Source: Diphasiastrum complanatum (taxonomy: Eukaryota > Streptophyta > Lycopodiopsida > Lycopodiales > Lycopodiaceae). From it: DNA of 64,000 nucleotides. Below, in pieces: positions 1 to 10,601 of the stretch. Every line of letters begins with the position of its first letter. Positions within the stretch are counted from its first letter, which is position 1. The stretch spans positions 4,496,276-4,560,275 of the forward strand of contig CM055103.1 in the NCBI GenBank assembly GCA_029204225.1, given 5' to 3'. The notes beneath the pieces were generated by a model that was not told where the DNA came from, did not search any database, and saw only the letters and a list, made by a program, of their open reading frames with translations. The position numbers were made by a program, and so were the translations under genes.

Positions 1-539
1 CCTTGAAGAAGCCTTCACACGTGTGAAAGTAACGGCCTCCCACAGTCTGAGTACTGTACACAAGACCTACATTCAATCCTATAATCATTAGTAATCACAA
101 GAACTCAAACAATTATGAACATAGAGAGCAATTGCACCATTATGAGAGAAAAATCATGAAATTGCTTGATTGATTTTGGTGAGATGTTATCACCTATATA
201 TACATGATCCATCACAGTTTTGGACAGGTATGAGTAGCCCTAAACCTATCCCTAATGCTAATTTTGTTGGATCTTTCATCCTACCAAGTTAGGGTTGGAA
301 TCTTGGAGATCCCTCAACAATGCAAAAATTACCAAAAATAGCTCCTATTTTTTCTCTCTTGTATCTAAGCACAATTTGGACTCATTCCAAAGGTTCTAAC
401 ACTTAAGTCTACCTGAGAACATCCTTATGAATGGAATCCTATGCTATTTGGCACGTGTGACAAGCCACATAATGACCATCTAACGATTTACAAGGTCATA
501 TGACCAAAACTAGTCAAGCTAGATTGTGAATTTTTAACA
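1..539 (-). repeat. Truncated 3' LTR of copia element A
   Basis: On the minus strand the LTR begins TGTTAAAAATTC at 539, directly after a polypurine tract (540-551, GTGAGGAGGAG). It runs off the left edge of the window, so its end and target-site duplication are not visible. It carries a CACACGTGTG palindrome at 16-25 and a CACGTG-like site near 467. The coding strand and the adjoining RNase H end make this the 3' LTR of the element whose gag lies at 3878. The other LTR was not found. Confidence 0.75.
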
Positions 540-553
540 CTCCTCCTCACTAT

Positions 554-963
554 CTAGCTTGGTTCAATCATTGCTTTACTAATCACTCCAAGTGATGATC
601 TAAATTTTTTAAAAGGTGTAGTTTGAAGTGGCTTAGTAAGTAGATCAGCTACACATTCATTGCTTGGAACATGCTCCAAAGCAATCTCATTGGCTTGCAC
701 CACTTCTCTCACAAAGTGATGGCATATCTCAATGTGCTTAGATCTTGGATAGAGATATAGTTTCTTGTTTTTTTTTAAAGCCATGAAACCACACCTTCTC
801 CTATGAAAGTTGAATAGGCACTTGTTGATTTCCTATCCCTCTTGTCCCCTGCAAAATCTGAATCACTAAATGCATGAAGGTTAATTACATCTCCTCTATA
901 TAGAATCCCAAAATCCAATGTACCCAAGATGTATCTTAGAATCCTCTTAGTCAATGGTATTTT
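554..963 (-). pseudogene. Copia A RNase H remnant
   Basis: From 963 downward the frame reads TKRILRYILGT, the copia RT-RNase H connection, then a DSDFAGDKRDRKSTS block carrying the RNase H aspartate. Near 780 it jumps to SKHIEICHHFVRE and ADLLTKPL, the C-terminal signature of copia RNase H. The segment between these, which normally holds the central catalytic residues and the CDNQ motif, is missing, a loss of roughly 200 bp. The frame stops just before the polypurine tract at 551, as expected. A non-functional relic. Confidence 0.85.
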
Positions 964-1363
964 ATGTAAAATCCTAAATAAGATCACCACAGCGCATGCA
1001 TATGATTGGGACCAGAAATTACCATTTGTCCTATGGGCATATAGGAATGCCAAAAAGGTGACTACAAAACAAACTCCGTTTTATTTAACTTATGGCATGC
1101 ACCCGATATTGTCGAAAGAGTTTGAGGTACCGACATATCGTGTACAAGTTGAAGCTAGATTTGATGAGCAATCGAGCCTAGACGAAAGGTTCTTAGCAAG
1201 TCGTAAACAAGCACTGATCGATACGAAATGGCATTTTGGGTATCCATGATGCAACGTATCCGAATATTGAGAGCTTTGCTATCCCGAAGTCTCTCCTCCA
1301 AAAGTGTAGCTGAGATAATTGAGGAGATAGGCGTAGTAAGCTTACTCTCTTTCTTTAGCACGG
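964..1363 (+). pseudogene. Gypsy integrase C-terminal scrap inserted in copia A
   Basis: This block interrupts copia A between HWKRA (near 1363) and TKRILRY (near 963), which are adjacent in intact copia pol. Plus-strand residues at about 975-1230 read LPFVLWAYRN and TPFYLTYGMHPIL, the 'AYN ... TPF.L.YG' signature of Ty3/gypsy integrase after the DDE core. The last ~130 bp (1231-1363) match nothing I recognise. No target-site duplication is clear, so the block may be filler DNA from break repair rather than a clean transposition. Confidence 0.7.
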
Positions 1364-2500
1364 CTGCCCTTTTCCAATGGATATTCAATGGCTTTTGCAT
1401 GGATTGGCTCAACCTACATACAATAAAGCTAAGATCTAGTCTAGTTATAGTGATCCACATTAAGGAGCCTATAAGTCTCCTAAACAAAGTGATGTCCATG
1501 AAGGATCTTTCATCATCTTAATTTGGCACTTTTACATCTTGCTCCATTGGTGTGTCAACACTTTTGCATACTTCCATCTTAAACTTCTTCAAAAGACTTT
1601 GAGCATAGTTTACTTGACTTATAAATATTAAAGCAGACCCTCTAAGTACCTCTATGCCTAAGATGAAGTGAAGACACCCTAGATCTACCATCTTGAACTC
1701 TAAGGATAGATCTATCTTGATTTTTTCAATACCATCAACACTATTTCCACTAATGATGATGTCATCTACATAAATGAGTAAAAGTACAATACCAACATCA
1801 TCAAACTTAATGTAAAGAGTGGGATCATATTCACTTTGAACAAAAGAAAGTGAAATAAGATAGCAATGTAGTCTTGAATTCCAAGATCTCGAGGCTTGCT
1901 TCAATCCATAGATGCTTCTTTAGAGATGACATACTTTGTTCTCCATTCCATGCTTGATGAACCCTTGTGGCTTCTCCATATAGATATCCTCTTCTAAAAA
2001 ACCATTCAAGAAAGCATTAGAGACATCCATTTGACATAGGATCCATCGAAAATGTGATGCAAGTGCAATGACTAGTCTTATTGTGACCATCTTGGCCACG
2101 GGTGCAAAAGATTCCTCATAGTCTATCCCTCTCTGTTGAGCATAACCTTTTGCAACTAATCTTGCTTTATGTTTGTTAACACTCCCATTTGCATTAAACT
2201 TAAGCTTGAAGACCCACTTGCATCCTATTACATTCCTTTGAGGTCTATCAACAAGCAACCAAGTTTCATTCTCAATCAAGGCATTATACTCATCCAACAT
2301 AGCTTTATACCATTTTTTGGAGTCCAATGCATCTTCAACATTAGATGGTTCTTCAAAACTAGATAAAGCATAAGAAGTGGATGAGATACCCTCAACTTGC
2401 TGCCCTTTTCCTTGATATGTGAGCCTTAATGACTCCACTTTTGCCCTTGAAGATCTCCTTGGTGTGATAGGTGGGTTTGGTGCTTGCTCCTCCATGAGCT
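1364..2500 (-). pseudogene. Copia A reverse transcriptase
   Basis: Minus strand. From about 2360 downward: the linker, WYKAMLDEYNAL, CKWVFKLKFN, KARLVAKGYAQ, DYEESFAPVAKM and QMDVSNAFLNG, the copia RT fingers and motif A. The catalytic YVDD box is at 1761-1772. YRRLIGSLMW-like residues near 1480 lead to the RNase H connection. A frame change near 1905-1920 falls in the GLKQA region and splits the ORF. It is followed by the foreign block at 964-1363. The family is unambiguous; this copy is inactive. Confidence 0.9.
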
Positions 2501-2885
2501 CCTCCTCAAAACCAAGATCTTGGCTCCTCGGCCATCTTCTTCTTGATTGTTGGAGCACTTGAGCCTTCTTCAAGCATATGCATATGATGTTCATCAAATA
2601 TAACATCCCTTGAAACAACAAATTTGTTCAAGGATGGGAGATAGACTTTGTAGCCCTTGCTTGAGCTAGCATATCCAAGCATGATCCCTCTTGTTGAAGA
2701 TGGATCCTCCTTGGTTCTTGTTTCCAATGGCACATGCACATAACATATACACCCAAAAACTTTCAAGTGATTAAGATTGGGTTTCTTTCCATACAACATC
2801 TCATAAGGAGTTTTGCCTTCAATTGCTTTGCAAGACACCCTATTCATCAAGTAGTTTGCACATACAAGAGACTCACCCCAAAAGG
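2501..2885 (-). pseudogene. Copia A integrase C-terminal part
   Basis: Reads GKTPYEMLYGKKPNLNHLKVFGC and then RGIMLGYASSSKGYKVY, the copia integrase C-terminal domain. The zinc-binding and catalytic core is absent. At about 2885 the frame passes directly to the protease start on the gag side (DSGASSHM near 2950). That leaves out most of protease, GAG-pre-integrase and the integrase core, a loss of over 1 kb relative to copia C. The element therefore cannot integrate. Confidence 0.85.
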
Positions 2886-3878
2886 ATTTCCATCATAAGA
2901 TAAGAGAGAAGAGAAAAATTCCCTTTTGCTAATCATGTGTGAACTAGCACCCGAGTCAAATCCACCAAGGATCTTCTCCTTTGAAGCTTGTTGAAGAAAA
3001 TATGGACATCATGAGAGAGTCCTCGTGTGAACTCTCCTCCTCCTCCTCTTTGCTCATGTTGGCTTGGCTTTGATCTTGCTTTGTCTTGAAGCATTCCGAG
3101 GCATAATGCCCCATCTTGCTACAATAGTAGCACTTCACCTTTGATTTGTCCTTCTTGACCTTGGTGGTTGATGGAGATGCCTTTGAGGGTCCTTCTTGAT
3201 CCTCAAGTTTTGAAGACTTCTTGAATGTTGATCCTTTGCCTTTGGTGAAGAGGGCTTGGACATCTCCACCTTGGATGGAAAGCCTATCCATCCTCTCTTG
3301 CATTTGGCTCCTTCTTGATTCCTCGGCCATGAGTGTGCCTTGGAGTTCTTCAAGTATGGGTAGCTTACCCATAATTGCATATCCCTGAACCAAATTGTCA
3401 AATTCAAAGCTTAGTCCATTCAATATGAGTTGAACAAGCTCTTCATCCTTGATAGGATCACCTATGAAGGCTAGCTCTTTGTTCAATTCCTTTACTCTTA
3501 GGACAAAAGTATGTGCACTCTCTCCTTTATTTTGATAGCTTCTATAGATTTGATTCTTCAAAGCTAACATTCTAGTTTGGTTCTTGGATCATAGACCTTT
3601 TGCAAAGTCTCCCAAGCATCTTGAGCCGAAGTGCAATCTCCTACCTCTCTTAAGAGTTCATTTGCAACATTCATTTTTATGCAATGTAGTGCAACATTGC
3701 ACCTCTTGATGTATTTGGCTTTTTCTTGAGGATGAATAGGTTCACCCTCCTTACCATTTACAATTTCCATCATATCTTGCATGATCATGATGAAATCCAT
3801 TCTAACTTTCCATATGGAATAGTTAGTTTTGTTGAGCCTTTTATTAGTATCCAATAAATATGCATTTATAGATGCCAT
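2886..3878 (-). pseudogene. Copia A gag and protease start
   Basis: Starts with an ATG at 3876-3878 (MASINAYLLDTN). Gag continues through a TNYSIWKVRMD block, a DAWETLQKVYDP block and, after a small frame change near 3570, a YRSYQNKGESAHTF region. A CCHC zinc knuckle, CYYCSKMGHYASEC, lies near 3085-3125. The protease begins at WWIDSGASSHM near 2950 and is cut off within about 20 codons. The length up to the knuckle is normal for copia gag. Homology is clear from the knuckle and the DSGA signature. Confidence 0.88.
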
Positions 3879-3906
3879 CTAGTCTCCTATTCAAGGACTT
3901 GACACA

Positions 3907-4327
3907 AATGAAGGTTACTTCTATTGATTTGATTGAAGATCTACTTTATCCCACTTCTTAGGGACATGTAAAGATCAGTAATAGACTTCCTATAAAGATA
4001 TAAGAATGATCTTTAACAAAATCAAATCATAGAATACTAGAAACAATGCACTTGCTTGATTGAAGTAGACAATACTAGTAGGATTGCCCCTCTTTCTATA
4101 AAGAACATCACCTCTTCCGAATGAAGGTTACTTCTATTGATTTGATTGAAGATCTACCTTATCCCACTTCTTAGGGACATGAAAAGATCAGTAATAGACT
4201 TCCTATAAAGATATAAGAATGATCTTTAACAAAATCAAATCATAGAATACTAGAAACAATGCACTTGCTTGATTGAAGTAGACAATACTAGTAGGATTGC
4301 CCCTCTTTCTATAAAGAACATCACCTC
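3907..4327. repeat. Tandem duplication, 213-bp unit x 2
   Basis: The segment starting AATGAAGGTTACTTCTATTG at 3907 repeats from 4120 with only a few substitutions (for example CTACTTTATC against CTACCTTATC). The offset is 213 bp. It sits where the leader, primer-binding site and 5' LTR of copia A would be expected, and neither copy contains those features. No ORF. It could be duplicated leader sequence or an unrelated flank. Confidence 0.9.
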
Positions 4328-5335
4328 AGAAACTGTGGTCGGTTCCCGCACAAAGTAGCAGGCCGGATCATCCATAAATCTGGATGGAGGCTGTCTAGAC
4401 CTGTTCTACCTCCTAGGTTGAACTTCGGTCCTCTGATGTGGGTTGACTCGTTGAGGTTCTGACTCATCTTCTGAGTCAGCGTCGAGATTCTGCAATTGAA
4501 TCTCTAGATCGAAATTGACTGGTTGTTCGATCCGTGAATCAGAATTACCAACAACTTTTCGTTTGTGGTCGAGGAACTGGTCTCCCATGAAAATGACATC
4601 TCTATTGGTGAATGCCTTCTCTACTGGTGAATGCCTTCTCGGTATCCAAATTGTAGAGCTTGTATGCTTTATGATTTTTTCAAATAGCCGATGAAAATCA
4701 TTTTTCTGCTCTTGTCATCTAGATTTTTTCTTAGATCCTCAAGGATCTGAGCGAAAGCGATGCATCCAAACACTCGAATATGTTTAGGTGATGGATTTGA
4801 TCTTGTCCACACCTCATAAGGTGTCTTTCCATTCAGGGCTTTGGTGATGGATCGATTCTGTAAGTAGGCAGCTGTAGTAACAGCTTCTGCCCAGAACTTT
4901 TTTGGAAGAGAGGCATGGGCCAGCATGCTCTTGGCACTTTCGATGAGTGTCCGGTTCTTCCGCTCAGCTACACCATTGGACTAAGGTGAGTAGCTGGTTG
5001 TGTATTGTTGAAGTATCTTGTTGGCCTTGCAAAACTCCTTGAATTCTATGGAGATGTACTCTCCCCTTCCATCTGTGCGTAGAGCCTTGATTTTTCTCTG
5101 GGTCTGGTTTTCTGCAAACGCCTTGAACTACTTGAAGAATTTGAATGCCTTAGATTTGTTCTTCATATAGTAGGTTGTAGTCCTTCAAAAGAAGTCGTCG
5201 ATGAAGGTTAGGAAATAGAGAGCTCCCCCTATGGAAGCAGTCTGCATCAGGTCACAAATGTCGCTATGTACAAGGTCAAGCAAGCCCTTGGATGTATGAA
5301 CTGAGTTTGAACTGAAGGGACTTCTAGCATGCTTA
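4328..5335 (-). pseudogene. Copia integrase fragment
   Basis: Minus strand, from about 5300 downward: KGLLDLVHSDICDL with the first integrase aspartate, LYFLTFIDDF, RTDGRGEYIS with the second aspartate near 5060, NGVAERKNRT with the catalytic glutamate near 4960, then LPKKFWAEAV, GKTPYEVW and KAYKLYNLD. It lacks both ends. A direct duplication of about 19 bp (4603-4641) shifts the frame just before FMGDQFLDH. Stops interrupt the core. The lineage differs from copia A; this is a stray piece between two other copia pieces. Confidence 0.85.
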
Positions 5336-5960
5336 CTTTTAGCATAGATTTAGATAGGACTCCAAGTGAGGTTCTATGCTTCATAAACAAGTCTTTTTCC
5401 ACTTTTTTGTTGAAGATATCAGCCAATCCCTTGAAGAAACATGTTGAAGCTCCACATCCTTTGCCATGACTTGTTCTCTCACAAAATAATAAGCCACTTC
5501 AATATGCTTACTCCTTGCATGAAAAATAGGATTGTTTGCCAATCTTTGGGCTGAAAGTTATCACAAAAGGTGATTGGACTCTCTAAAAAATCCAGCAAGT
5601 GAAAATCCATTACCATCCTTTTAGCATAAGCGCTCTTGAAGTGTTTTTGGATTCATATATAGCATTTAAAAAATCCCAAGCTTCCTTGGCTGAAGTGCAA
5701 GTTGCAACTTCCTTGAGAAAATCATTACTAACATTTATTTTCACACAATGTAATGCTAGTTTTTCCCTCTTCTTGTACTTCACCAATTCTTGTCCACCTA
5801 GGGTCCATCCTCTTCATCTAGGACAATATCAAAGAGGTCTTGGAGCACTAGGTATGATACCATCCTCACTTTTCATATTGAGTAGTTTGTAGAAATTAAC
5901 CTCTCACTAGATTCCAAGAGGAATCATCCAAGTGATCCCATCTTGCTAGTGACATGTACT
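5336..5960 (-). pseudogene. Copia H gag fused to its RNase H end
   Basis: Minus strand. Gag-like residues (LALHCVKINVSND, EVATCTSAKEAWDFLNAIY) at about 5780-5640 run straight into RNase H C-terminal residues near 5540-5350: HARSKHIEVAYYFVREQV and ADIFNKKVEKD...LGVLSKSML. Everything from the gag zinc knuckle to most of RNase H has been deleted. Gag starts near 5955 (MSLARWDH). The leader continues upward to 6708 and, across inserted copia B, to the LTR at 13241-13926. I infer that these parts belong to one element, called H here. Confidence 0.7.
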
Positions 5961-6708
5961 ATGGATATACTTTTTGACCCTCCCTAAGTTCTTTTCCAAA
6001 ATTTGCCTCACTTGCAACTCACTTGATGTTCACATAGCACAAGTAGCAAGATGAAAGTGATCTTGACTCAAAAGAACTATCTTGAAAGTTTCTACAAAGA
6101 ACAACTCACATGTGATAAAGAAAATTTGATTCTAGAAGCTCACAAAGACTTCACTTGAATTGAATGATTCAAAATAGACTTCTAGCCTTCCAAAAGACTT
6201 ATATTATTATCCCTCTCATGCTTTCACTAAGATTGAATAGAAGTATGATGAGTTCTATTTAAATTCTAATCAAATCAAATCAAAAAAATCAATGATTTTG
6301 GAAAAATAAGATTATCTTGCACCTCTTTTTCTTGATGATCTAGGACCTATAAAACCACTTTCAAGAAATTTTTCTCAGCACCTATTAATTGGATTCTATA
6401 AAACAAAGCCAAATCTCATTAATGGAAAATGATCTTTGATGTTTCCTATTTGATTTGCATCAAAAATCTCATCAAGATGATTTGTAGAAAAACTATCAGA
6501 TTTCTATCAATAATTGAACTTTAAATGTAGGTACAACAGCTCCCCACATGTGTGAAAAGTACACCTGTAGCCCACTACCATCAATCTACCTCAAACTTTG
6601 AAGCAATCATTTACTATAGGCTCGCCCTCTCAAAACTAGCTCTTTAGCATCAAACTTGCTAAATTTGGATTGAATTTTGATCAACAATTATCTGTACTTG
6701 GCTTTGAT
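5961..6708 (-). other. Leader region of copia H, no gene
   Basis: AT-rich sequence without a supported ORF between the H gag start and the left end of copia B. At its upper end (6702-6708 continued by 13232-13240) it reconstitutes the complement of TGGTATCAGAGC, the initiator Met-tRNA primer-binding site, with one C-to-T change. That identifies it as the 5' untranslated leader of element H. A CACATGTGTG motif occurs near 6546. Confidence 0.6.
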
Positions 6709-8273
6709 TGATGGGACAAAGGAAGATAGAGAACGCGAGCGGAGAAGAGAGCAGGAATATTTGCAAAACAGCTCTCCCACTACAATGGGCTGCTAGATGC
6801 AAAAACAATCTAATGGAATGTTTATGCTAATTATAATCACAGCTTAAGTGTTCTATTGCCCTGTTCTATTGCCCAACAGGATCTTATAAATTAGTTCATA
6901 CTCACAAAAACAAAAATTAGTACAGTCCACCGAAGATACTAGAAATGATTGGTGTGTGGTATTACTAAAAATGGATTTAATCATAAGTTTAGTTCTGAAA
7001 TAGATTGAAAGAGTAGTATGACAGTGCAAGTTCCTTAGGCGTCAAAGACAGCCATTGTCTGATCAGAAACTGAGGAGTCGTAGACATCCGTGTTCTGATC
7101 AGAGTGAGTGAACAAGTGTGATCAAACAGCAATGAAGTGCATTCAAATCACAACAAGCATTCATCTACGTTATACACAGATATAAAAGCATGCTACCGCT
7201 ATATTACACTGAAGCACAACAAAATAGCAGTTACAACTAGATTGACAGCATAACTGGGAGGTTCAAAATCATTCGTCTCATGGACGGAGCATCACGTAGA
7301 GTGTGCCTGGATGATCCATTTATAAAATTCATCCATGTATTAATTACAATAAATATTTGTCACCTAATTAGGTAAGTTATTGTACTTGAAAGTATTTGGC
7401 TTGTGTGACAACTATACATAGTATATACGGTCAACGAATCAGGGAATGTTGACACGGACGAGGACGTCGCAAATTCTCTCACTTCGCATTTTACGTGAAG
7501 TGGCTTTCTCTCACTTCGCATTTTTGGGAAGTGGCTGGGAATGTTCCTCATTGAAAATAGACGATTGTCGGGATTTTTCTCTCTTTTCGGGATTTTGCAA
7601 AAAAGTTGACATTGCCCTTACAAAGTCAACAGTGCCCTAAAAAGCCGAAGGTGTCTTTAAAACGATTTTTTCAAAATAGTTGAAAGGAAGAAGCTGAAGG
7701 TAAAAAGCCGACACTATCGCATTTCGAGGAAATGCAAAAAGCCAACACTATTGAAAATAGTTGAACTGTTGAACTATGCTGAAGTGTCGCATTTCGAGAG
7801 CCGACACTGTCGCATTTTGGAAAAAGCCGACACTGTTAAAAACATAGTTCATTTCTATAGACTGTAGCAACACTTAGTGTATTTCTGTAGACTGTTGCGA
7901 CACTAGTGTATTTCTACATACTGTTGCAACACTTAGTGTATTTGTGCAGAGTTGTTCTAAATGCTAATTCGTGGAAGTCTTTGAAGATGGCCAAGTCTTC
8001 AATGATCTTCAAATAATTGAACTTAACATTTGAACATGAAATATGATAGGATTGGTTACCCTTTGATGGAAATCAGCCGAAAGCCCATTGTAGACGTTCT
8101 TCGAATAATTTGGTTGTCTAAGTTATGATTCCTACAGGTATCAGATGAGCAGACGTAGAACCAAAGGTGGTTTCACCTGAGCCTAGATCAATGATCAATA
8201 AACGTGCAGGAAGAATCTTGAAATAGAAATTAGTCATTCACCAAGAAAACAACTGCGGGCTTAATTTTCAATA
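6709..8273 (-). repeat. 3' LTR of copia B
   Basis: About 1565 bp and recognisably the same sequence as 11768-13231: both start TGATGGG.CAAAGGA.GATAGAGAAC on the plus strand and end in ...CTTAATTTTCAATA / ...CTTAATTTCCAACA. It holds a run of related short motifs around 7490-7880 (CATTTCG, CGACACTG, GTTGAA) that recur every few tens of bases. A G-rich polypurine tract (TTAAGGGGGAC on the minus strand) abuts it at 8274-8284. Confidence 0.9.
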
Positions 8274-8286
8274 GTCCCCCTTAAGG

Positions 8287-9084
8287 TCACGGTTGGTGTC
8301 TTGGTATCTTCGTCAAGTTTAGCATGCTGAAGAACTTCTGGTGCTTGATCATGGGAAACACTTTGATGAAGATGTCTGCGACCATTTCTGTTGTGGAGCA
8401 GTATTGAAAGATCACTTGCCCTGAAAAAACTTTCTCCCAAATGATATGATACTCGATATCTATGTGCTTGGATTTTTCATGAAATTTGGGATTCAGTGAC
8501 AGTGAAATACAGCTCAAGTTGTTACACAAAATGGTGGTAGAATTGAACTGAGTGTGATGTAAGTCGTGAAGTAATAATCTGATCCATACAGCTTCTTTTG
8601 AAGCTTGACATGTTTCGATGTACTCTGTCTCTGTCGAAGAAAGTGCAACTGATTTCTGCTACCTTGAGTTCTACGAAATCGGTCCCCCTGCCAGATAGAA
8701 ACAAAACCTGGAGGTAGATTTTCTAGTAGAGACTGTTCCTCCCCAATCTGAGTTGGAGTAGCCTCACAGGACGAGTGGGTCGATAGCATTTCCATCATAA
8801 CATAAAATGTGATCTAAACTTCCCTGAATATATCTCATCACTCTCTATACTGCTTTCCAATGGGAGATCCTAGGATTAGACATGAATTGACTTGACGTGC
8901 TAACAGTGTATGCTAAATCTGGTCTAATACACAGCATTGCATACATCAAAGATCCTATTAGTGGATGATAAGGGTACTTCGCTATGTTGAGTACTTCACT
9001 ATCAGAATCAGCACAAGTAGGTTTAGTCAATACTATGCTCTTGCAGCCTATTTCAGACCGTAGATTGCTTTGTGCAGCTTGCAC
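8287..9084 (-). pseudogene. Copia B RNase H and RT tail
   Basis: Minus strand. From about 8960: YHPLIGSLMYAMLCIRPDLAY and HWKAV, the RT-RNase H connection. Then SNSDWGGTVSTRKSTS, STETEYIETCQASKEAVWIR, a CNN...NPKFHEKSKHID block and MVADIFIKVFPM, which together span a full-length but stop-ridden copia RNase H domain. At 9055-9065 it joins AIYGLK of the RT directly, so the RT palm with its YVDD motif is missing. Confidence 0.88.
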
Positions 9085-9300
9085 ACTTTGTGCTCTTGGC
9101 CTTTGACTTCAAATCTTTTCGGTTGGAAGGTATACAGCTCTTCCTCGACGTCATCCATTTGGTGCATTTCAAGGTCTTCCACTGCTACTAACGCAATCAG
9201 AGTCCTGATTGACTGCATCTTGATGACAGGACTGAAAATTTCTTGATAATCCACTCCTTGGACTTGAGTGAATCTTTTAACCACCAACCATGTTTTCCAT
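9048..9300 (-). pseudogene. Copia B RT N-terminal half only
   Basis: Reads VKRFTQVQGVDYQEIFSPVIKM, then an LEMHQMDDVEEELYTFQPKRFEV segment and KVCKLHKAIYGLK. The first catalytic aspartate region (usually QLDVKNAFLNG) is altered to HQMDDVEEE by a short deletion. After IYGLK the sequence jumps to the RNase H connection, removing about 100 codons including YVDD. RT activity is impossible from this copy. Confidence 0.85.
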
Positions 9301-10601
9301 TTAGCAATGGAACCATCAGAGTTGATTTTCTTCTTGAAGATCTACTTGTTGTCGATAACTCTCTTGTGAGTGGGGAAGTCGACCAGTGTCCAGGTACTAT
9401 TGGCTGCTCGGCTTTTGTAACTGTAGCTGCAGGTTCCGTAGAAGAAATATTATCGTTGAAAGACTCCATGCTATGTAATATAGGATGAAACGACATAGCA
9501 TTGTTTGTCGATGGTTGCTTGAAATTGTAGTGTGTATGTTCTTGAGATATTATATCCCTAGAGACAAATACTACATTGGTGGATGGATCATAAACTTTGT
9601 AAGCTTTATATTCATCAGGGTAGCCAATGAAAATACATTTATTTGTCCTATGATCCAGCTTCTTCCTAAGTTGTTTAGGAATGTGAACAAAACACATACA
9701 ACCAAATATTTTTAAATGGCTGGCACTAGGCTTGTGTCCATACCAAACTTCATAAGGAGTACTGTTGTTGACGACTTTGGTGCTGGATCTGTTTTGTAAG
9801 TAACAGGCTGTGGCAGTAGCTTCTGGCCACAACTTCGCAGATAGATGTGATTGATGTAGCATGGATCTAGCTGAGTTGAGAAGAGTTCAATTCTTCCTAT
9901 CTGCAATCCCATTCTATTGAGGTGAATAAAAAGTGGTGAACTGTCTTCTTATACCATGTTCAGCCAAGTAGTCGGACATCTCGTTAGAGAGGTATTCGTC
10001 GCCACCATCAGTTCGGAGTGCTTTCACTTTTGTAGACGTTTTGTGTCTCAGCCATGCCCTTGAATCTCTTGAAGCATTCAAAGGCTTCAGATTTGTGCTT
10101 AATTAATATGACTGTAGACCATATAGAATAAGCATCTATGAAAGTGATAAAATAGATTGCATCTCCTAAGGACGGAGTTGGCATTGGACCACAAAGATTG
10201 CTATGTACAAGATCCAATACATGTTTTTTTTTTATGGAATGTGATTTGGGAAACTTGCTTCTAGAGTGCTTCCCATAGATGCATGATTCACAAAAGAAAG
10301 ATTTCCTATCCAATGAAGAAGGAGAATGTAATCCCTTAACTAGATTATTACAACGTATATAGGAAAGTGATCTTGTATTCACGTGTCCAAATTGACTATG
10401 CCACATAATAGCATTATCGTTTACATTTTCATGGGAGATGCTAGCTAATGCAACTGCATTAGAGAGTACGTAAAGATTTCTAACTCTAGTGCATGTAGTC
10501 AGAGTAGTATCTTCATTGAAGATTGTACACTGCTCAGATGAGAAAGTAACAGTGTAGCCCTCATCAATCATCTTAGAAACTGACAATAGGTTCTTTGACA
10601 A
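9301..10601 (-). pseudogene. Copia B integrase
   Basis: Minus strand. GAG-pre-integrase residues MWHSQFGHVNTRSL and CESCIYGKHSRSKF give the zinc-binding HHCC region. VLDLVHSNLCGP carries the aspartate position, here asparagine. Next come YFITFIDAYS, RTDGGDEYLS with the second aspartate near 10005, and NGIADRKN where the catalytic glutamate is aspartate near 9885. The C-terminal part reads STPYEVWYGHKPSASHLKIFGC and KCIFIGYPDEYKAYKVYDP. Frame shifts occur near 10010 and 9860, with TAG codons in the core. The element is inactive. Confidence 0.9.

Larger units (their letters stand above)
1..3906 (-). mobile_element. Ty1/copia element A, degenerate
   Basis: Minus-strand copia retrotransposon reading gag (3878) to protease start, integrase C-terminus, RT, RNase H, polypurine tract and LTR. 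It has large internal losses: most of protease and the integrase core are gone near 2885, and the middle of RNase H is gone near 780. A roughly 400-bp foreign block lies at 964-1363. No 5' LTR or primer-binding site is found above 3878; a tandem 213-bp duplication sits there instead. The integrase and RT wording is close to that of copia C, so the two probably belong to one lineage. It cannot move by itself. Confidence 0.85.
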
